A stretch of DNA of 64,000 nucleotides from Ekhidna lutea (lineage in GTDB: Bacteria > Bacteroidota > Bacteroidia > Cytophagales > Cyclobacteriaceae), in NCBI RefSeq assembly GCF_900188325.1, contig NZ_FZPD01000002.1:186001-250000 (forward strand), in the 5' to 3' direction. A program made the position numbers and the translations under genes. The notes beneath the pieces are model-generated. The model searched no databases and was not told the origin of the DNA. It was given only the letters and a program-made list of their open reading frames with translations. Below, one piece after another: positions 26,772 through 36,013 of the stretch; within the stretch, counting starts at the first letter, position 1, and the number at the start of each line of letters is the position of its first letter.

Positions 26772-27716
26772 GTGTCCTTTCTAAAGTTACAAAATATACA
26801 GAAGAGCTACTCTCAGGAGAGAAAAGCATTTGCTTGCCCATCCCTCGAAATCAGTAAAGGTGGGAAGGTTGGGATCGCTGGAGAAACCGGATCCGGTAAG
26901 TCAACGCTTTTGAAAATCATTGCAGGACTGGAAAAGCCGGATGAGGGAGAGGTATTCATGGATAATGAATCCGTTTATCCAAAACTCGACCGATTAATTC
27001 CTGGTCATCCGGAGATTGCCTATTTGTCTCAATCATTCGAGTTACCCAAATTCATTAAAGTAATCGAGTTTCTTCACTCAAGTTCAATCGAGGAAGAAAG
27101 GTTTGATCAGATTACAAGACTTTGCCGGGTAAAAGGGCTACTGGATAAAGACACATTCGCTTTATCGGGAGGGGAGCGACAAAGAGTAGCATTGGCGAAA
27201 GTGATCCTAAAAGAACCCGTTGTACTCTTATTAGATGAGCCGTATTCCAACCTGGACCCTCATCACGAGCGAATCATCAAGGAGGTGATTAGGGACATCA
27301 GTAAGGAAACTGATGCAACCATCCTTATGGTTTCACACGACCCTTCGGATCTGCTGCCCTGGGCGGATAAAGTACTTATCCTAAAGGATGGAGAGATCGC
27401 TCAAATCGGCGCACCTAAGGAAGTGTACTATAAGCCGGTCAATGAATATACAGCAGGGCTTTTTGGTGATTTTCAAAAGCTGGATGGAAGTAAATGGTCA
27501 TCATTAAAGCAGGATTTGATCGTAAGACCAGAGCAGCTCACACTTAATAATCACGGCAAGACAGGAGAAGTGCAGGCAGTTTATTTTCATGGAAACCATG
27601 AGCTAATTGAGGTGAAAACAGACAATGAAACCATCCAGGCACTAGCTTCTCCCGGCACCTATCAAAAAGGTGACAAAGTTGGTGTAAGTATAAAACTTAG
27701 CGATTATCCAAAATAG
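26772..27716 (+). CDS. Orphan ABC transporter ATPase with TOBE-like tail
   Basis: 314 aa beginning at a GTG. Walker A GETGSGKST (residues 37-45), Q-loop AYLSQSF, signature LSGGERQRVALAK, Walker B VVLLLDEPYSNLD and switch His in MVSHD are all intact. A C-terminal extension (about 240-314, RPEQLTL ... VGVSIKL) resembles the TOBE domain of PotA/CysA/MalK-type importers. No permease or binding protein is adjacent, so its partner is elsewhere or it serves several. The 3' end overlaps the convergent response-regulator gene by 20 bp. Confidence 0.85.
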   Translation: MSFLKLQNIQKSYSQERKAFACPSLEISKGGKVGIAGETGSGKSTLLKIIAGLEKPDEGEVFMDNESVYPKLDRLIPGHPEIAYLSQSFELPKFIKVIEFLHSSSIEEERFDQITRLCRVKGLLDKDTFALSGGERQRVALAKVILKEPVVLLLDEPYSNLDPHHERIIKEVIRDISKETDATILMVSHDPSDLLPWADKVLILKDGEIAQIGAPKEVYYKPVNEYTAGLFGDFQKLDGSKWSSLKQDLIVRPEQLTLNNHGKTGEVQAVYFHGNHELIEVKTDNETIQALASPGTYQKGDKVGVSIKLSDYPK

Positions 27717-28371
27717 CGTTAAGCGCCTGATCGCGGTAGGTTCTACTTACAGGAAGTTTACTATCCTTAATAATTACCTGATTGCCTTCCAGTGCATTCA
27801 CATGATTCTTATTGATCACATACTGTTTATGAATCTGTACAAATGACGATGGCAGGCTGTCCACGACCGATTTAAGTGTAGTATGAGTAATTAGTCTGGT
27901 TTCTTTGAGTTGCAGGATCACATAGTTCTGCATGGATTCCAGAAATAAAATGTCCTCATATCGGACTTTTTCCATTCGTTTGTCGGTCTTTACAAAGAAG
28001 GAATCCTGACTGCCCTGAAATAGCATTTTTGCCTTTTCTGTTGCTTTTAAAAAACGATCAAAAGAGATAGGCTTCATGAGGTAATCCACCACATCCAATT
28101 CAAAGCCTTCCAAAGCATACTGATCATAGGCAGTTGTGAAAATTACTTTGGGCGGATTCTTGAGACTCTTCACAAAATCAAGACCGGTCAGGTGCGGCAT
28201 TTGAATGTCAAGGAATAATAGATCAGGTTTAAGTTCTTCCAATTCATGTAGTAGGTCCAATGCAGAGCTAAAGGAGCCTATATGGGTGAGGTAGGGTATT
28301 TTTACCAAGTACCCTTCGATTCCGGACCTTGCAAGAGGCTCATCATCTACGATGCAACATTTGATGGTCAT
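27697..28371 (-). CDS. LytTR-type response regulator
   Basis: 224 aa. Receiver domain with DDEP at 9-12, phospho-acceptor D55 in FLDIQMP, and switch residues in FTTAYD; then a LytTR DNA-binding domain (about 125-224, with MQNYVILQL and PVSRTYRDQAL). It is a transcription factor of the LytR/AlgR class. It forms an operon with the upstream LytS-like kinase through a 4-bp ATGA overlap. Target genes cannot be inferred; the divergent acyltransferase region is a candidate only by proximity. Confidence 0.9.
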   Translation of the reverse strand: MTIKCCIVDDEPLARSGIEGYLVKIPYLTHIGSFSSALDLLHELEELKPDLLFLDIQMPHLTGLDFVKSLKNPPKVIFTTAYDQYALEGFELDVVDYLMKPISFDRFLKATEKAKMLFQGSQDSFFVKTDKRMEKVRYEDILFLESMQNYVILQLKETRLITHTTLKSVVDSLPSSFVQIHKQYVINKNHVNALEGNQVIIKDSKLPVSRTYRDQALNAILDNR

Positions 28372-29399
28372 TGGATAGGTAGTTTAAGCACAACTTCAAA
28401 AGTATGTTCTCTATCGAGAATCTCTAAGTCATAATTTTGATGATAGAGTAAGTCAAGTCTTCTTCGAAGGTTATTCAATCCAATTCCGGATCGACTGGCA
28501 TCATCCGTTTTTACTGCCCTCTTAGAATTAAAAACAGTAAACACCACATATCCGCTTTCTTCTTTCAGTTTTATTTCAATTAATGGTTTCGATCCTTCTA
28601 CATACTTAAAAGCGTTCTCTACAAGTGGAATGATTAGGTGGGGATAGATTTTGCCTTTGATTTCTTTTAGATCCATTCTAAGCTGCATTCGATCGTCCTT
28701 TCGTACTTTGTGCACTTCTGAATAGAGTTTGATGAATTCTATTTCTTTTGAAATATCCACTAATTTCTGCTGGTCCTGGTATAAGCTGTATCGAAGCAAT
28801 TCCGAGAGTTTTTCTACACTTTTCTTAGCCTCAGGTACACTTTGATCCATCTGGAAATAAATATTGTTTAATCCATTGAAAAGGAAGTGCGGGCTGAACT
28901 GCTCTTTCAGAAAATTTAATTCTGAGTTTAATCGATCATTCTCAATTTGTTGCAACTTGATCTTACTCTGGACGAAAGCCTGAACATAGAAATTCCCTCG
29001 ACGAATAGTAAAGTAGAGTACAATGTAAAGTGTTGGAATTATATTGATCTGAACAAAATCACTCAGAGAAAGGCCGTCATCAGTTACAGCTGCCATGGGA
29101 ATTATGGTGCAATTGACTACCAAAAGAGCTACTCCAATGACATTGAGTAATTCCTTGCTGAAACGTTTGAGTGTAATCTCAGAGGCATCATTGATAAAGT
29201 ACTTTCTTTCCTGTCTTTTTATGATGGATGTAAAAAGATAGCCTACAAGAATGACCCCAAAAATTTCAATGATATTGACATAGAGAGGCCGTTCCCAGAA
29301 CTTAAAGCCCTTGCCCATGGTATCATTCACCACGCGCAAGGTGCCATAAATAATGAATCCGTATAGGGCAGGAAATATCTTAGGCCACAGGTTTTTCAT
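28368..29399 (-). CDS. LytS/YehU-type sensor histidine kinase
   Basis: 343 aa with four predicted transmembrane helices in residues 8-135 and a short linker, then the atypical His_kinase domain with phospho-acceptor H171 in EQFSPHFLFNGLNN. The ATPase domain shows PLVENAFKYVEG and SGIGLNNLRRRLDLLY. Length and layout match the Bacteroidota LytS-like kinases paired with LytTR regulators. It is first in a two-gene operon. The 178-bp gap upstream to the acyltransferase gene shows no feature I can assign. Confidence 0.9.
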   Translation of the reverse strand: MKNLWPKIFPALYGFIIYGTLRVVNDTMGKGFKFWERPLYVNIIEIFGVILVGYLFTSIIKRQERKYFINDASEITLKRFSKELLNVIGVALLVVNCTIIPMAAVTDDGLSLSDFVQINIIPTLYIVLYFTIRRGNFYVQAFVQSKIKLQQIENDRLNSELNFLKEQFSPHFLFNGLNNIYFQMDQSVPEAKKSVEKLSELLRYSLYQDQQKLVDISKEIEFIKLYSEVHKVRKDDRMQLRMDLKEIKGKIYPHLIIPLVENAFKYVEGSKPLIEIKLKEESGYVVFTVFNSKRAVKTDDASRSGIGLNNLRRRLDLLYHQNYDLEILDREHTFEVVLKLPIQ

Positions 29400-29577
29400 T
29401 TATGTTTTAGTAAAATAAATTTCTTGAATTCAATAACCTAAAACCTGTCTTTTCGACGATAGGAGAAATCTTTATTATTAGGTAAGAAATCCTTTGAATA
29501 GTAGACCGTCTTACATTGAACATAGATATCTCATTGCATTCGATATGACAGGTTTTTGTTCTTTTTGGGTCAAATAA

Positions 29578-30756
29578 TCAGGCAGCTTTAAACTCTGCTC
29601 GCTCTTCCAATTTAGTAAAGTCTTTTTGTTTCTCCTTTTTCGGAAGCTCTTTCACTCCAAAAAGGAAACGCATTATCCGAAAAGGACGAATGAAGTATTC
29701 ATATCCTGCAACGGATAGAATAAAACTAATTGTGCTTACAAATAAGTACTTCGCCAAAATCCCTTCATCTACTAACGTGACGATGTAATATCCAATGATG
29801 ATAATGATGGTCTGGTGCAGAATATAAAATGGATATATCGCACGGTTTGCATATGCCAAAATAGGGTGAGGCTTATTCAAATACCTTTTACCAAGTGAAA
29901 GCATCGACAATAGCCACAGCCAGCCGGAAACAGCTAATAGTATCAGGTAAAGTGTTTCACTAATACCTTCCAACTCAACTCTGTTCCATCGAAAGTAATT
30001 CAGAATGATCGTACTATGAAGAGCCAACCCTACCAGGTTTCGAGTGTCTGATTCAATGCGCTTCCACATGGCAGGAGTGATTCCGGCAAAGTATCCGGCA
30101 AGAAAAAAACTGCCCCAATAAGTCATCCAGCCCCAGTCTCCAATTAGCGCATTTGTGCGGTTGGTATATACAGTGAAAGTCACATAAATAAGGACCGTTG
30201 GTACTATTAGTAATACATATGAAATCCACGAATGCTTTTCGATGAGTCGATTAAGGTAGTTTTTAACTTTGTCTTTTCTAAGCCACAAGAATAGAGGAAG
30301 CAAAACAGCTGAATAGATAAACAAGTACAAAACAAACCACATGTGGTGCCAGGACAGATTACCCTCAGGGTAAGGTGTCATTTCAAAGATGGTAGGCCAG
30401 AAAGAAGCATAACTCATCGTTGCACCATTAAATAATCGTTCAAAAAATACTTGAGGGGGTACAATGACAATCATTGCAAAGATCAATGGAACCATCAGTC
30501 GGTTGTTTCTTTCTTTCAGGTACTTCCATGGTGATCGCTTTCTAAGTGCGAGATATGTGCCATAACCGGAAATAAAGAATAGAAGAGGCATTCTGAATCT
30601 GCTGAGCCAGAAATTAAATTCCAGCCACAAATAGCTGAGTTCGTCATTTTTAATGTGCCAGTCCCACTCAGCGGTAAAGATCATCGCTGTGTGGAAGTAC
30701 AATACCAGGATAATCGCAATCACCCTAAGCCAGTCAATGTCGTGTCGTCGTTCCAT
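29578..30756 (-). CDS. Acyltransferase-3 family membrane protein
   Basis: 392 aa, about ten transmembrane helices. The N-terminal RRHDIDWLRVIAIILVLYFH carries the acyltransferase-3 hallmark of a basic residue, Asp and a helix ending in the essential His. It resembles Bacteroidota proteins annotated as glucan-modifying or O-acetylating enzymes. It probably transfers acyl groups from the cytoplasmic side to an extracytoplasmic glycan. Single gene. It ends with a basic tail (KELPKKEKQKDFTK) and a short helical end. Confidence 0.85.
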   Translation of the reverse strand: MERRHDIDWLRVIAIILVLYFHTAMIFTAEWDWHIKNDELSYLWLEFNFWLSRFRMPLLFFISGYGTYLALRKRSPWKYLKERNNRLMVPLIFAMIVIVPPQVFFERLFNGATMSYASFWPTIFEMTPYPEGNLSWHHMWFVLYLFIYSAVLLPLFLWLRKDKVKNYLNRLIEKHSWISYVLLIVPTVLIYVTFTVYTNRTNALIGDWGWMTYWGSFFLAGYFAGITPAMWKRIESDTRNLVGLALHSTIILNYFRWNRVELEGISETLYLILLAVSGWLWLLSMLSLGKRYLNKPHPILAYANRAIYPFYILHQTIIIIIGYYIVTLVDEGILAKYLFVSTISFILSVAGYEYFIRPFRIMRFLFGVKELPKKEKQKDFTKLEERAEFKAA

Positions 30757-31086
30757 AATTTTTGAGTTTTATGGAATCGAAAGTGATGTGATCTAAATAG
30801 GTGATGAAATTTAGTTGACGACTGACAGGATTCTGTTGATGACCCGCATAGAAAAGTGGGAGTCTCAAAAGTTGGATGACATTACAAATAGTATAATTCG
30901 CTATGAAAATTACCTTAATTAAACACCCCTATAATCCCCTCAAGGGGATATTCCCCCTTTGAATAGGCGAGTATTTATAGCCCATGTAGTCGTCTAACCA
31001 CTTTGAGTGGTGGGACGACTGAGTATTGTCATGCTGAATTTATTTCTGCAACTGCAAGATTACGGATGTATATAAATAAGGAACAA
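30757..31086. other. Non-coding gap with palindromic repeat fragments
   Basis: About 330 bp without a convincing gene. It contains a tight ATCCCCT/AGGGGAT palindrome (30934-30949), a strong hairpin at 30988-31020 and a 'GTCATGCTGAATTTATTTC' segment (about 31028-31046), half of a dispersed palindrome common in the phylum. This looks like a landing zone for small repeats downstream of the DUF-type gene and upstream of the acyltransferase gene. Confidence 0.6.
30988..31020. repeat. Palindromic hairpin
   Basis: Outer arms AGTCGTC (30988-30994) and GACGACT (31014-31020), a 2x2 internal mismatch, then inner arms ACCACT and AGTGGT around TTG. It could form a 13-bp interrupted stem in DNA or RNA. 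It may act as terminator for the - strand operon or be a dispersed repeat. Confidence 0.55.
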
Positions 31087-31341
31087 TCAGTTGATTGATC
31101 CCATTACACGCTCCATGAATTCGTTCATAGCTTCTTTCTTAGGTTTGCCTTCCTTAATGGCTTTTGCCACTTCAAGAGAGCCATAGAAATTGGACAGTAA
31201 CTCACCAATGACGTCCAGCTCCTCATCTTTAATACCCTTGGCTTCAGCCATGTGTTCCAGCAGTTCAACAGCCTCTACCACATAATCCTCATCATTCTGC
31301 TCGATGAAATCAAGGGTATGCTTAATTATTGGTAATCGCAT
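31087..31341 (-). CDS. Small acidic protein paired with thioredoxin (copy 1)
   Basis: 84 aa helical acidic protein. It overlaps the upstream thioredoxin gene by 20 bp and is paralogous in position and character to the 80-aa protein at 37023. Both begin with a short MxxPxIKxxxxx segment and end in a basic REYTGRVRNSIS/MERVMGSIN-type tail. I believe NCBI calls this family DUF6952, but could not verify it. Function unknown; its constant pairing with thioredoxin suggests a redox or peroxide-stress adaptor. Confidence 0.7.
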   Translation of the reverse strand: MRLPIIKHTLDFIEQNDEDYVVEAVELLEHMAEAKGIKDEELDVIGELLSNFYGSLEVAKAIKEGKPKKEAMNEFMERVMGSIN

Positions 31342-31633
31342 CTAGTATTTCTTTTATGTTGTCCTCTTTATTTCCGGCGTTGCTTGCAACCAGCTGACCA
31401 CCTTTAAATCCGGCAAATGTTGGAAGGTTTTTGACTTCTGCCAATGCACGGGAGTTTGGTAGTTTTTCAGCATCTACATAGATAAATTTCACTCCCTCAT
31501 TTTCACCTGCCAATCTTCTGAATTTTGGTTTTACCAATCGGCAATTCCCACACCACGCTGCTCCGTATTGTACAATTACCTGATCGTTTTCCTCGATCAC
31601 ATTTGCTAAGTTATCTTCTGTTAAATCTATCAT
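31322..31633 (-). CDS. Thioredoxin-family protein, CGNCR active site
   Basis: 103 aa single-domain thioredoxin fold without signal peptide. The redox site is WCGNC (about residues 27-31), and cis-Pro appears in NLPTFAGF. The CxxC followed by Arg is unlike the classical WCGPCK. The gene is divergent from the OxyR-like regulator, 80 bp away. It is probably controlled by it and translated with the small partner gene it overlaps. Confidence 0.88.
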   Translation of the reverse strand: MIDLTEDNLANVIEENDQVIVQYGAAWCGNCRLVKPKFRRLAGENEGVKFIYVDAEKLPNSRALAEVKNLPTFAGFKGGQLVASNAGNKEDNIKEILDAITNN

Positions 31634-31713
31634 TGCGTTATTGTTTATTTGAATTTGACGCGAAGTTGTGATATGATATATTTATGACTTTAATAAGGTT
31701 ATTAAATATTCTT

Positions 31714-32655
31714 ATGAATCTACAGCAACTGGAGTACGCGCTGACATTGGAGCGACTAGGATCTTTCACTCATGCCGCAAAGTCACTGGGAATGACCCAA
31801 CCGGCGCTTAGTCTTCAAATCAAAAACCTGGAGAATGAAATCGGGATATCCCTTTTTGACCGCTCCAAATCGAAAATAGAGCCTACTGAACAAGGACTCA
31901 AGTTTCTTTTACGTGCCGGTGAGATCGTTTCAGCTAGTAAGCAATTGAAAGCTTATGCCATTAGCCTGGGCAATGAATTTGAAGGCGTACTCAAATTAGG
32001 TGTGATCCCCACGCTTTCTCCATTCCTTATTCCAATGTTTATCGATGACTTCACCAATAAATACCCGGCAATTACCATAGAGGTGCATGAGCAGCTGACG
32101 GAGCAAATCCTCCATCAAATCAGACTTGGTGAACTTGATGGCGGGATCATTTCCACACCCATAGAGCGACAAGGAATTGCAGTGAACCCGCTATTTTATG
32201 AGTCATTCTTTCTCTACAAGAATGATGAGTTGTTTGAGTCATCAGAAAGCTACAGCATTTCCAATATTGAAATAGAAAACTTGTGGTTGTTGGAGGAAGG
32301 TAACTGCTTTAGAGATCAGGTAAATGATATCTGTTCATACAAAAACATTAAATCTACTACCAAGCTAAAGTATCTGTGCAGCAGTATTGACTCATTGATT
32401 CGAATGGTTGATCATTATGGAGGAGCTACCATTCTTCCGGAATTGACCACTCTGAGTCTCGAATCTGATCAGGAAAAGCACCTGGCTGTTTTAGACGATA
32501 AAATCAGGGAAATTGGCTTTGTCAGCAGAAAACTTAGTGGAAAAGAACATCTTTTTGATGCTTTAATAAACACGATCAAAGAAAGCATACCCGCTCGAAT
32601 GAAAGATAGAGGTGGGAGAGAGGTGGTAGATCCGGGGATTACCGTTGATTGGTGA
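31714..32655 (+). CDS. oxyR: OxyR-like hydrogen-peroxide-sensing LysR regulator
   Basis: 313 aa from ATG 31714; the ATG at 31684 would add ten residues before the conserved MNLQQLEYALTLE start. N-terminal winged HTH (SFTHAAKSLGMTQPALSLQI), then the substrate-binding-like domain. The peroxide-sensing pair is present as C198 and C207 in GNCFRDQVNDIC, nine residues apart as in E. coli C199/C208. It is divergent from the thioredoxin pair, the expected target. The C-terminus ends directly against the convergent exonuclease gene. Confidence 0.88.
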   Translation: MNLQQLEYALTLERLGSFTHAAKSLGMTQPALSLQIKNLENEIGISLFDRSKSKIEPTEQGLKFLLRAGEIVSASKQLKAYAISLGNEFEGVLKLGVIPTLSPFLIPMFIDDFTNKYPAITIEVHEQLTEQILHQIRLGELDGGIISTPIERQGIAVNPLFYESFFLYKNDELFESSESYSISNIEIENLWLLEEGNCFRDQVNDICSYKNIKSTTKLKYLCSSIDSLIRMVDHYGGATILPELTTLSLESDQEKHLAVLDDKIREIGFVSRKLSGKEHLFDALINTIKESIPARMKDRGGREVVDPGITVDW

Positions 32656-33162
32656 TTAAAACAAAGTGCCCGTCTTTGGTAAGGCCTGACGTCTCAGGTG
32701 CATCAAATAAAGCTGAGCGCATGCATGAGCATCGCTGTAAGCATCATGATGATTGAGTTGGATCTTGTACTTTTTACTCAGATAGGCAAGTCCTCGCCTG
32801 TAAATAACTCGCGTGCATCGTACTTCAAAATCTGGTTGGACGATATCATAGTATGCCAGGCTGTTCCTTAGGCAGTTGACATCAAAATTGGCATTATGAG
32901 CCACGACCACCTGATCTTCAATTAAATGCCTAAAGTCAAACCACACTTCTTCAAAAAGTGGTGCGTCTGCTGTGTCCTCCGGTTTTATACCATGAACCTC
33001 GATATTCTTATAGAAGTATTCATTCTTTGGGGGTTGAATCAGTCTATTTACTTTTTCAACAATCTCCCCGTTCTCCATTCGCACGATCCCTACCTGGCAA
33101 ACACTCGCCGGGTTCCACGTAGCTGTTTCGAAATCAAGTGCTGAGTAAGACTCCAGAGGCAT
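32656..33162 (-). CDS. DEDDh 3'-5' exonuclease (PolC/DnaQ-like)
   Basis: 168 aa single-domain exonuclease. Exo I motif ALDFETA, Exo II HNANFD, and Exo III HDAYSDAHACA with the catalytic His and Asp identify the DEDDh class. Stand-alone enzymes of this kind act in proofreading, repair or RNA processing. Its stop abuts that of oxyR with no gap, so the two genes converge completely. Confidence 0.88.
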   Translation of the reverse strand: MPLESYSALDFETATWNPASVCQVGIVRMENGEIVEKVNRLIQPPKNEYFYKNIEVHGIKPEDTADAPLFEEVWFDFRHLIEDQVVVAHNANFDVNCLRNSLAYYDIVQPDFEVRCTRVIYRRGLAYLSKKYKIQLNHHDAYSDAHACAQLYLMHLRRQALPKTGTLF

Positions 33163-33396
33163 GGGATAAAACTAATCAATGATACGCAAGCATATCAGTG
33201 CCAGTATCGAATATTCAGGTTAATATTTTTCAAATTCATTGCATTCTTTGCGCCTTTCTGATTCAATTGGATATCAGCGATACAATTTATTCCATTTTAT
33301 CCTTGATTAGCATTACTTCATCTAACAAGAACTAACATTCGTAGTTTTATAGGTTTATATGTCGGATTATGGCTTAATCCTTTCATGCATGACCTA

Positions 33397-33404
33397 TATT
33401 TTTG
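33397..33404 (+). promoter_or_regulatory. TAnnTTTG box before the SBP-kinase gene
   Basis: TATTTTTG matches the -7 consensus, 19 nt before ATG 33424. This supports 33424 rather than the in-frame ATG at 33385, which would lie upstream of the box. A -33 TTG is not obvious. The rest of the 260-bp gap (33163-33423) is A+T-rich with no gene. Confidence 0.3.
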
Positions 33405-33423
33405 GTACAATCAATCAGCACAA

Positions 33424-35193
33424 ATGCGAAAGCAATTCATTTTGATCTTTTTACTTGTAATGGGTTTCCAGACAGGTTACGCCAATGGAGATAGCTGGAA
33501 TAAAATAGTGAGCGAAGGCAAGGGAGTGGTTAAGTTTTACTGGTATCCCAACAATGTCATCATTGCAAATTCAAGGGATATTATAGATGGCATAGAGCAT
33601 GACCTGGCTGTTTCTTTTGTATCATACCTTGAAGCTATGTATAACGTTGACATTGAGCTACAGTGGATTGAAACCAAAAGCTTTGACGAGGTAATGAATA
33701 CAGTAAAAGATGGCTCTGGAGGCACATTCGGAGCTTCTTCCATATCTATTACTCCTAATAGAAGTAGGGTTTATAATTTCACTGAACCATACATGGCAGA
33801 TGTTGCCGTTTTGGTATCTAATGCCAGCATGCCTATTGCGCTATCAGAAAGTCAACTTGCTAGTATTTTGAAAGAAAGCTCTGCCGTTTCAATTCGGAAT
33901 ACTACCCTGGTGGAATCGCTTCAAAAGCTGAAAGGTCAACTTGACATAACGTTTGATATTAGGTATGTCAAAAACAGTGGGAACATTATTGATTATATAA
34001 ATGATAACCCCAACACATTTGGTTATGTGGATATAGCAAATTTTTTGGTGGCGATAGAAAGTAGCTCTAATGTTAAAAGACAGTTTCTTTTTCCTGTGAA
34101 ACTTGAAGGACTGGCAATGGTTTTTCCTAAAAATAGTGATTGGACTATTCCGGTGAACGACTACTTCAATAGTGCCCGGTTCCAGGAGGACCGACAAGAA
34201 ATCATCACCAAGTTTCTGGGATCCAATGCAACCGAAATCATCAACCGAATCTCTAAGACGGCAGAAATGGGACCTCTCGAAGAGATAGTGCTTTCTAATA
34301 GGGAAAAGGAAGCCCAGTACGAAATGCTTTTAGAAGCCGCCCGAAAAGATCAGGAATCAACTAAACTTACTACAATACTCAGTTCCATAATTGCGGTTGC
34401 TTTGGTGGTGATTCTGTTAGTTTTTTTACTCTATAAGATTAAATCTCGGAATAATGAGCAGCTCTTGGAACAACAAAAGATGATTGAGGAACGAAATAGT
34501 CAACTACGCTCAATCAATGAGGAAAAGAACAACCTTATTCAGGTATTAGCTCACGACCTTAGATCACCCATATCAAATATTTTAAATGGCTCACAGATTA
34601 TCCAGGAGAGAGAAAATCTCTCTGACGATGGAAGTAAAATCATTGGGTTCATTATTCAGTCATCGGAAAAACTAAATAAGCTCATTGATAAAATACTGGA
34701 TGTAGATGCTATAGAAACTGGTCGTCATAATGTCCAGTTGGAATCATTTCCTATCCATCAGATTATTTCAAGAGCCCTGGAGGACAATTCAGCGAAAGCA
34801 AAAACCAAGAACATCACTCTTTCAGAGGATATTTCTACCGACTTGAATGTGAAAGCGGACAAAGTTTATACCACTCAGGTTATAGATAACTTATTATCAA
34901 ATGCAATCAAGTACAGTGATGAAGAAACTACTGTCGAAATAAGCGCAATGATTGTCAATGATATGATAAGAATTTCAGTAAAAGACCAAGGACCTGGCTT
35001 ATCAGAGGACGACCAGAAGAAAATATTCAGGAAGTATCAACGATTGAGTGCCAAACCAACAAAAGGCGAAGAGTCTTTAGGCTTGGGTCTTTCTATTGTC
35101 AAGCTCTTTACGGAACGAATGGGAGGGTTTGTTACATTCGATACAAAGTTAGGACAAGGCACTACCTTTCATGTCTCACTAAGAAAGGGTTGA
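33424..35193 (+). CDS. Hybrid periplasmic solute-binding sensor histidine kinase
   Basis: 589 aa from ATG 33424. Signal peptide (FILIFLLVMGFQTGYANG), then a bacterial extracellular solute-binding family 3-like domain (about 25-265; DGIEHDLAVSFVSYLE, FTEPYMADVAVLV). One transmembrane helix (about 318-340, LTTILSSIIAVALVVILLVF), a coiled coil, HisKA with H377 in LAHDLRSP, and HATPase (IDNLLSNAIKYSD, DQGPGLS, LGLGLSIV) follow. The layout is BvgS/EvgS-like without the phosphorelay domains. It probably senses a small amino-acid-like ligand. No regulator gene is adjacent. Confidence 0.88.
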   Translation: MRKQFILIFLLVMGFQTGYANGDSWNKIVSEGKGVVKFYWYPNNVIIANSRDIIDGIEHDLAVSFVSYLEAMYNVDIELQWIETKSFDEVMNTVKDGSGGTFGASSISITPNRSRVYNFTEPYMADVAVLVSNASMPIALSESQLASILKESSAVSIRNTTLVESLQKLKGQLDITFDIRYVKNSGNIIDYINDNPNTFGYVDIANFLVAIESSSNVKRQFLFPVKLEGLAMVFPKNSDWTIPVNDYFNSARFQEDRQEIITKFLGSNATEIINRISKTAEMGPLEEIVLSNREKEAQYEMLLEAARKDQESTKLTTILSSIIAVALVVILLVFLLYKIKSRNNEQLLEQQKMIEERNSQLRSINEEKNNLIQVLAHDLRSPISNILNGSQIIQERENLSDDGSKIIGFIIQSSEKLNKLIDKILDVDAIETGRHNVQLESFPIHQIISRALEDNSAKAKTKNITLSEDISTDLNVKADKVYTTQVIDNLLSNAIKYSDEETTVEISAMIVNDMIRISVKDQGPGLSEDDQKKIFRKYQRLSAKPTKGEESLGLGLSIVKLFTERMGGFVTFDTKLGQGTTFHVSLRKG

Positions 35194-35194
35194 C

Positions 35195-35986
35195 TTAATT
35201 TTCTGTTATTTCAATTTGATCGCACGTACCAACAAAAGGAACACCTTCCGTATAGAAGGCATATGTAATCAAGCCAACATAAACTTCCGAACCGAATGTT
35301 GGAGCTTCACCAGGCATATTGCCGGTACCATTGTATAATATCCATTCATCTTGTTGGTTAGCAAGGTTTAAGTTGGGAGTTTGCCAGGATACCGTGATCG
35401 TTCGATCTTCATTGCCTACGATACGAATATCAGCTCGTCCCTCTGATACTGTGTTGGCTCCAATGTCATTCACCGACGAAGATCCATTTAAGGTGTTCTT
35501 ACCTTCAATTGTAAAGCCGGTATTTCCTCTGTGACCAACTACCACATGAGCAGAATTGGGATCTGATAGCTCAAGGACATGTACTTGAACTCCGGCAAAA
35601 TTGTACTGCTCACCTTCATGAGCAGGAGCAATTTGAGAATCAGTTAAGGTTCCTATACCAATATTTCTTGCAATAAACTCAAAAGGAAAGCTTACACGTT
35701 TAGCATCTAGTCTTCCTTGTTCTTCATTAAAATGCAAGGTTTGATTTTGTGAATTTTCAGTTAATTCAGCTTTATAACGGCCTTCAAAGCGTTGAACATT
35801 AGGCAGAGCAGAAGCATTGTTTGTTGTATAATCTATTAAATCACCTGATCCATCAAACGTATCAATGAAGGTGTCGTCATTCGTATCAATTGGATCGTCA
35901 TCGGGTAAAGCATCATCTCCATCATTGCTTGAGCATGAAAACAATATTGCAATCAAAATGAAGAGCGATAAAAGTGTGCGCAGCAT
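35195..35986 (-). CDS. Putative surface lipoprotein, beta-rich
   Basis: 263 aa with a lipobox (ILFSC) followed by a Ser/Asn/Asp linker of the type that routes Bacteroidota lipoproteins to the cell surface. The mature domain is beta-rich and opens with FIDTFDGSGDLIDYTTNNAS. It resembles a concanavalin/laminin-G-like jelly roll but no catalytic motif is visible. Two late Cys (FVGTCDQIEI and the lipid Cys) are present. Function unknown. It converges on the kinase gene with a 1-bp gap. Confidence 0.65.
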   Translation of the reverse strand: MLRTLLSLFILIAILFSCSSNDGDDALPDDDPIDTNDDTFIDTFDGSGDLIDYTTNNASALPNVQRFEGRYKAELTENSQNQTLHFNEEQGRLDAKRVSFPFEFIARNIGIGTLTDSQIAPAHEGEQYNFAGVQVHVLELSDPNSAHVVVGHRGNTGFTIEGKNTLNGSSSVNDIGANTVSEGRADIRIVGNEDRTITVSWQTPNLNLANQQDEWILYNGTGNMPGEAPTFGSEVYVGLITYAFYTEGVPFVGTCDQIEITEN

Positions 35987-36013
35987 GGTAGTAACGTTTT
36001 GTTGATTTTAAAG

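Noticed and set aside
30904-30962. Short ORF over the CCCCTCAAGGGG palindrome
   Set aside because: Only 19 codons with Pro/Ile bias; it coincides with a small palindromic repeat and has no start signal or partner.
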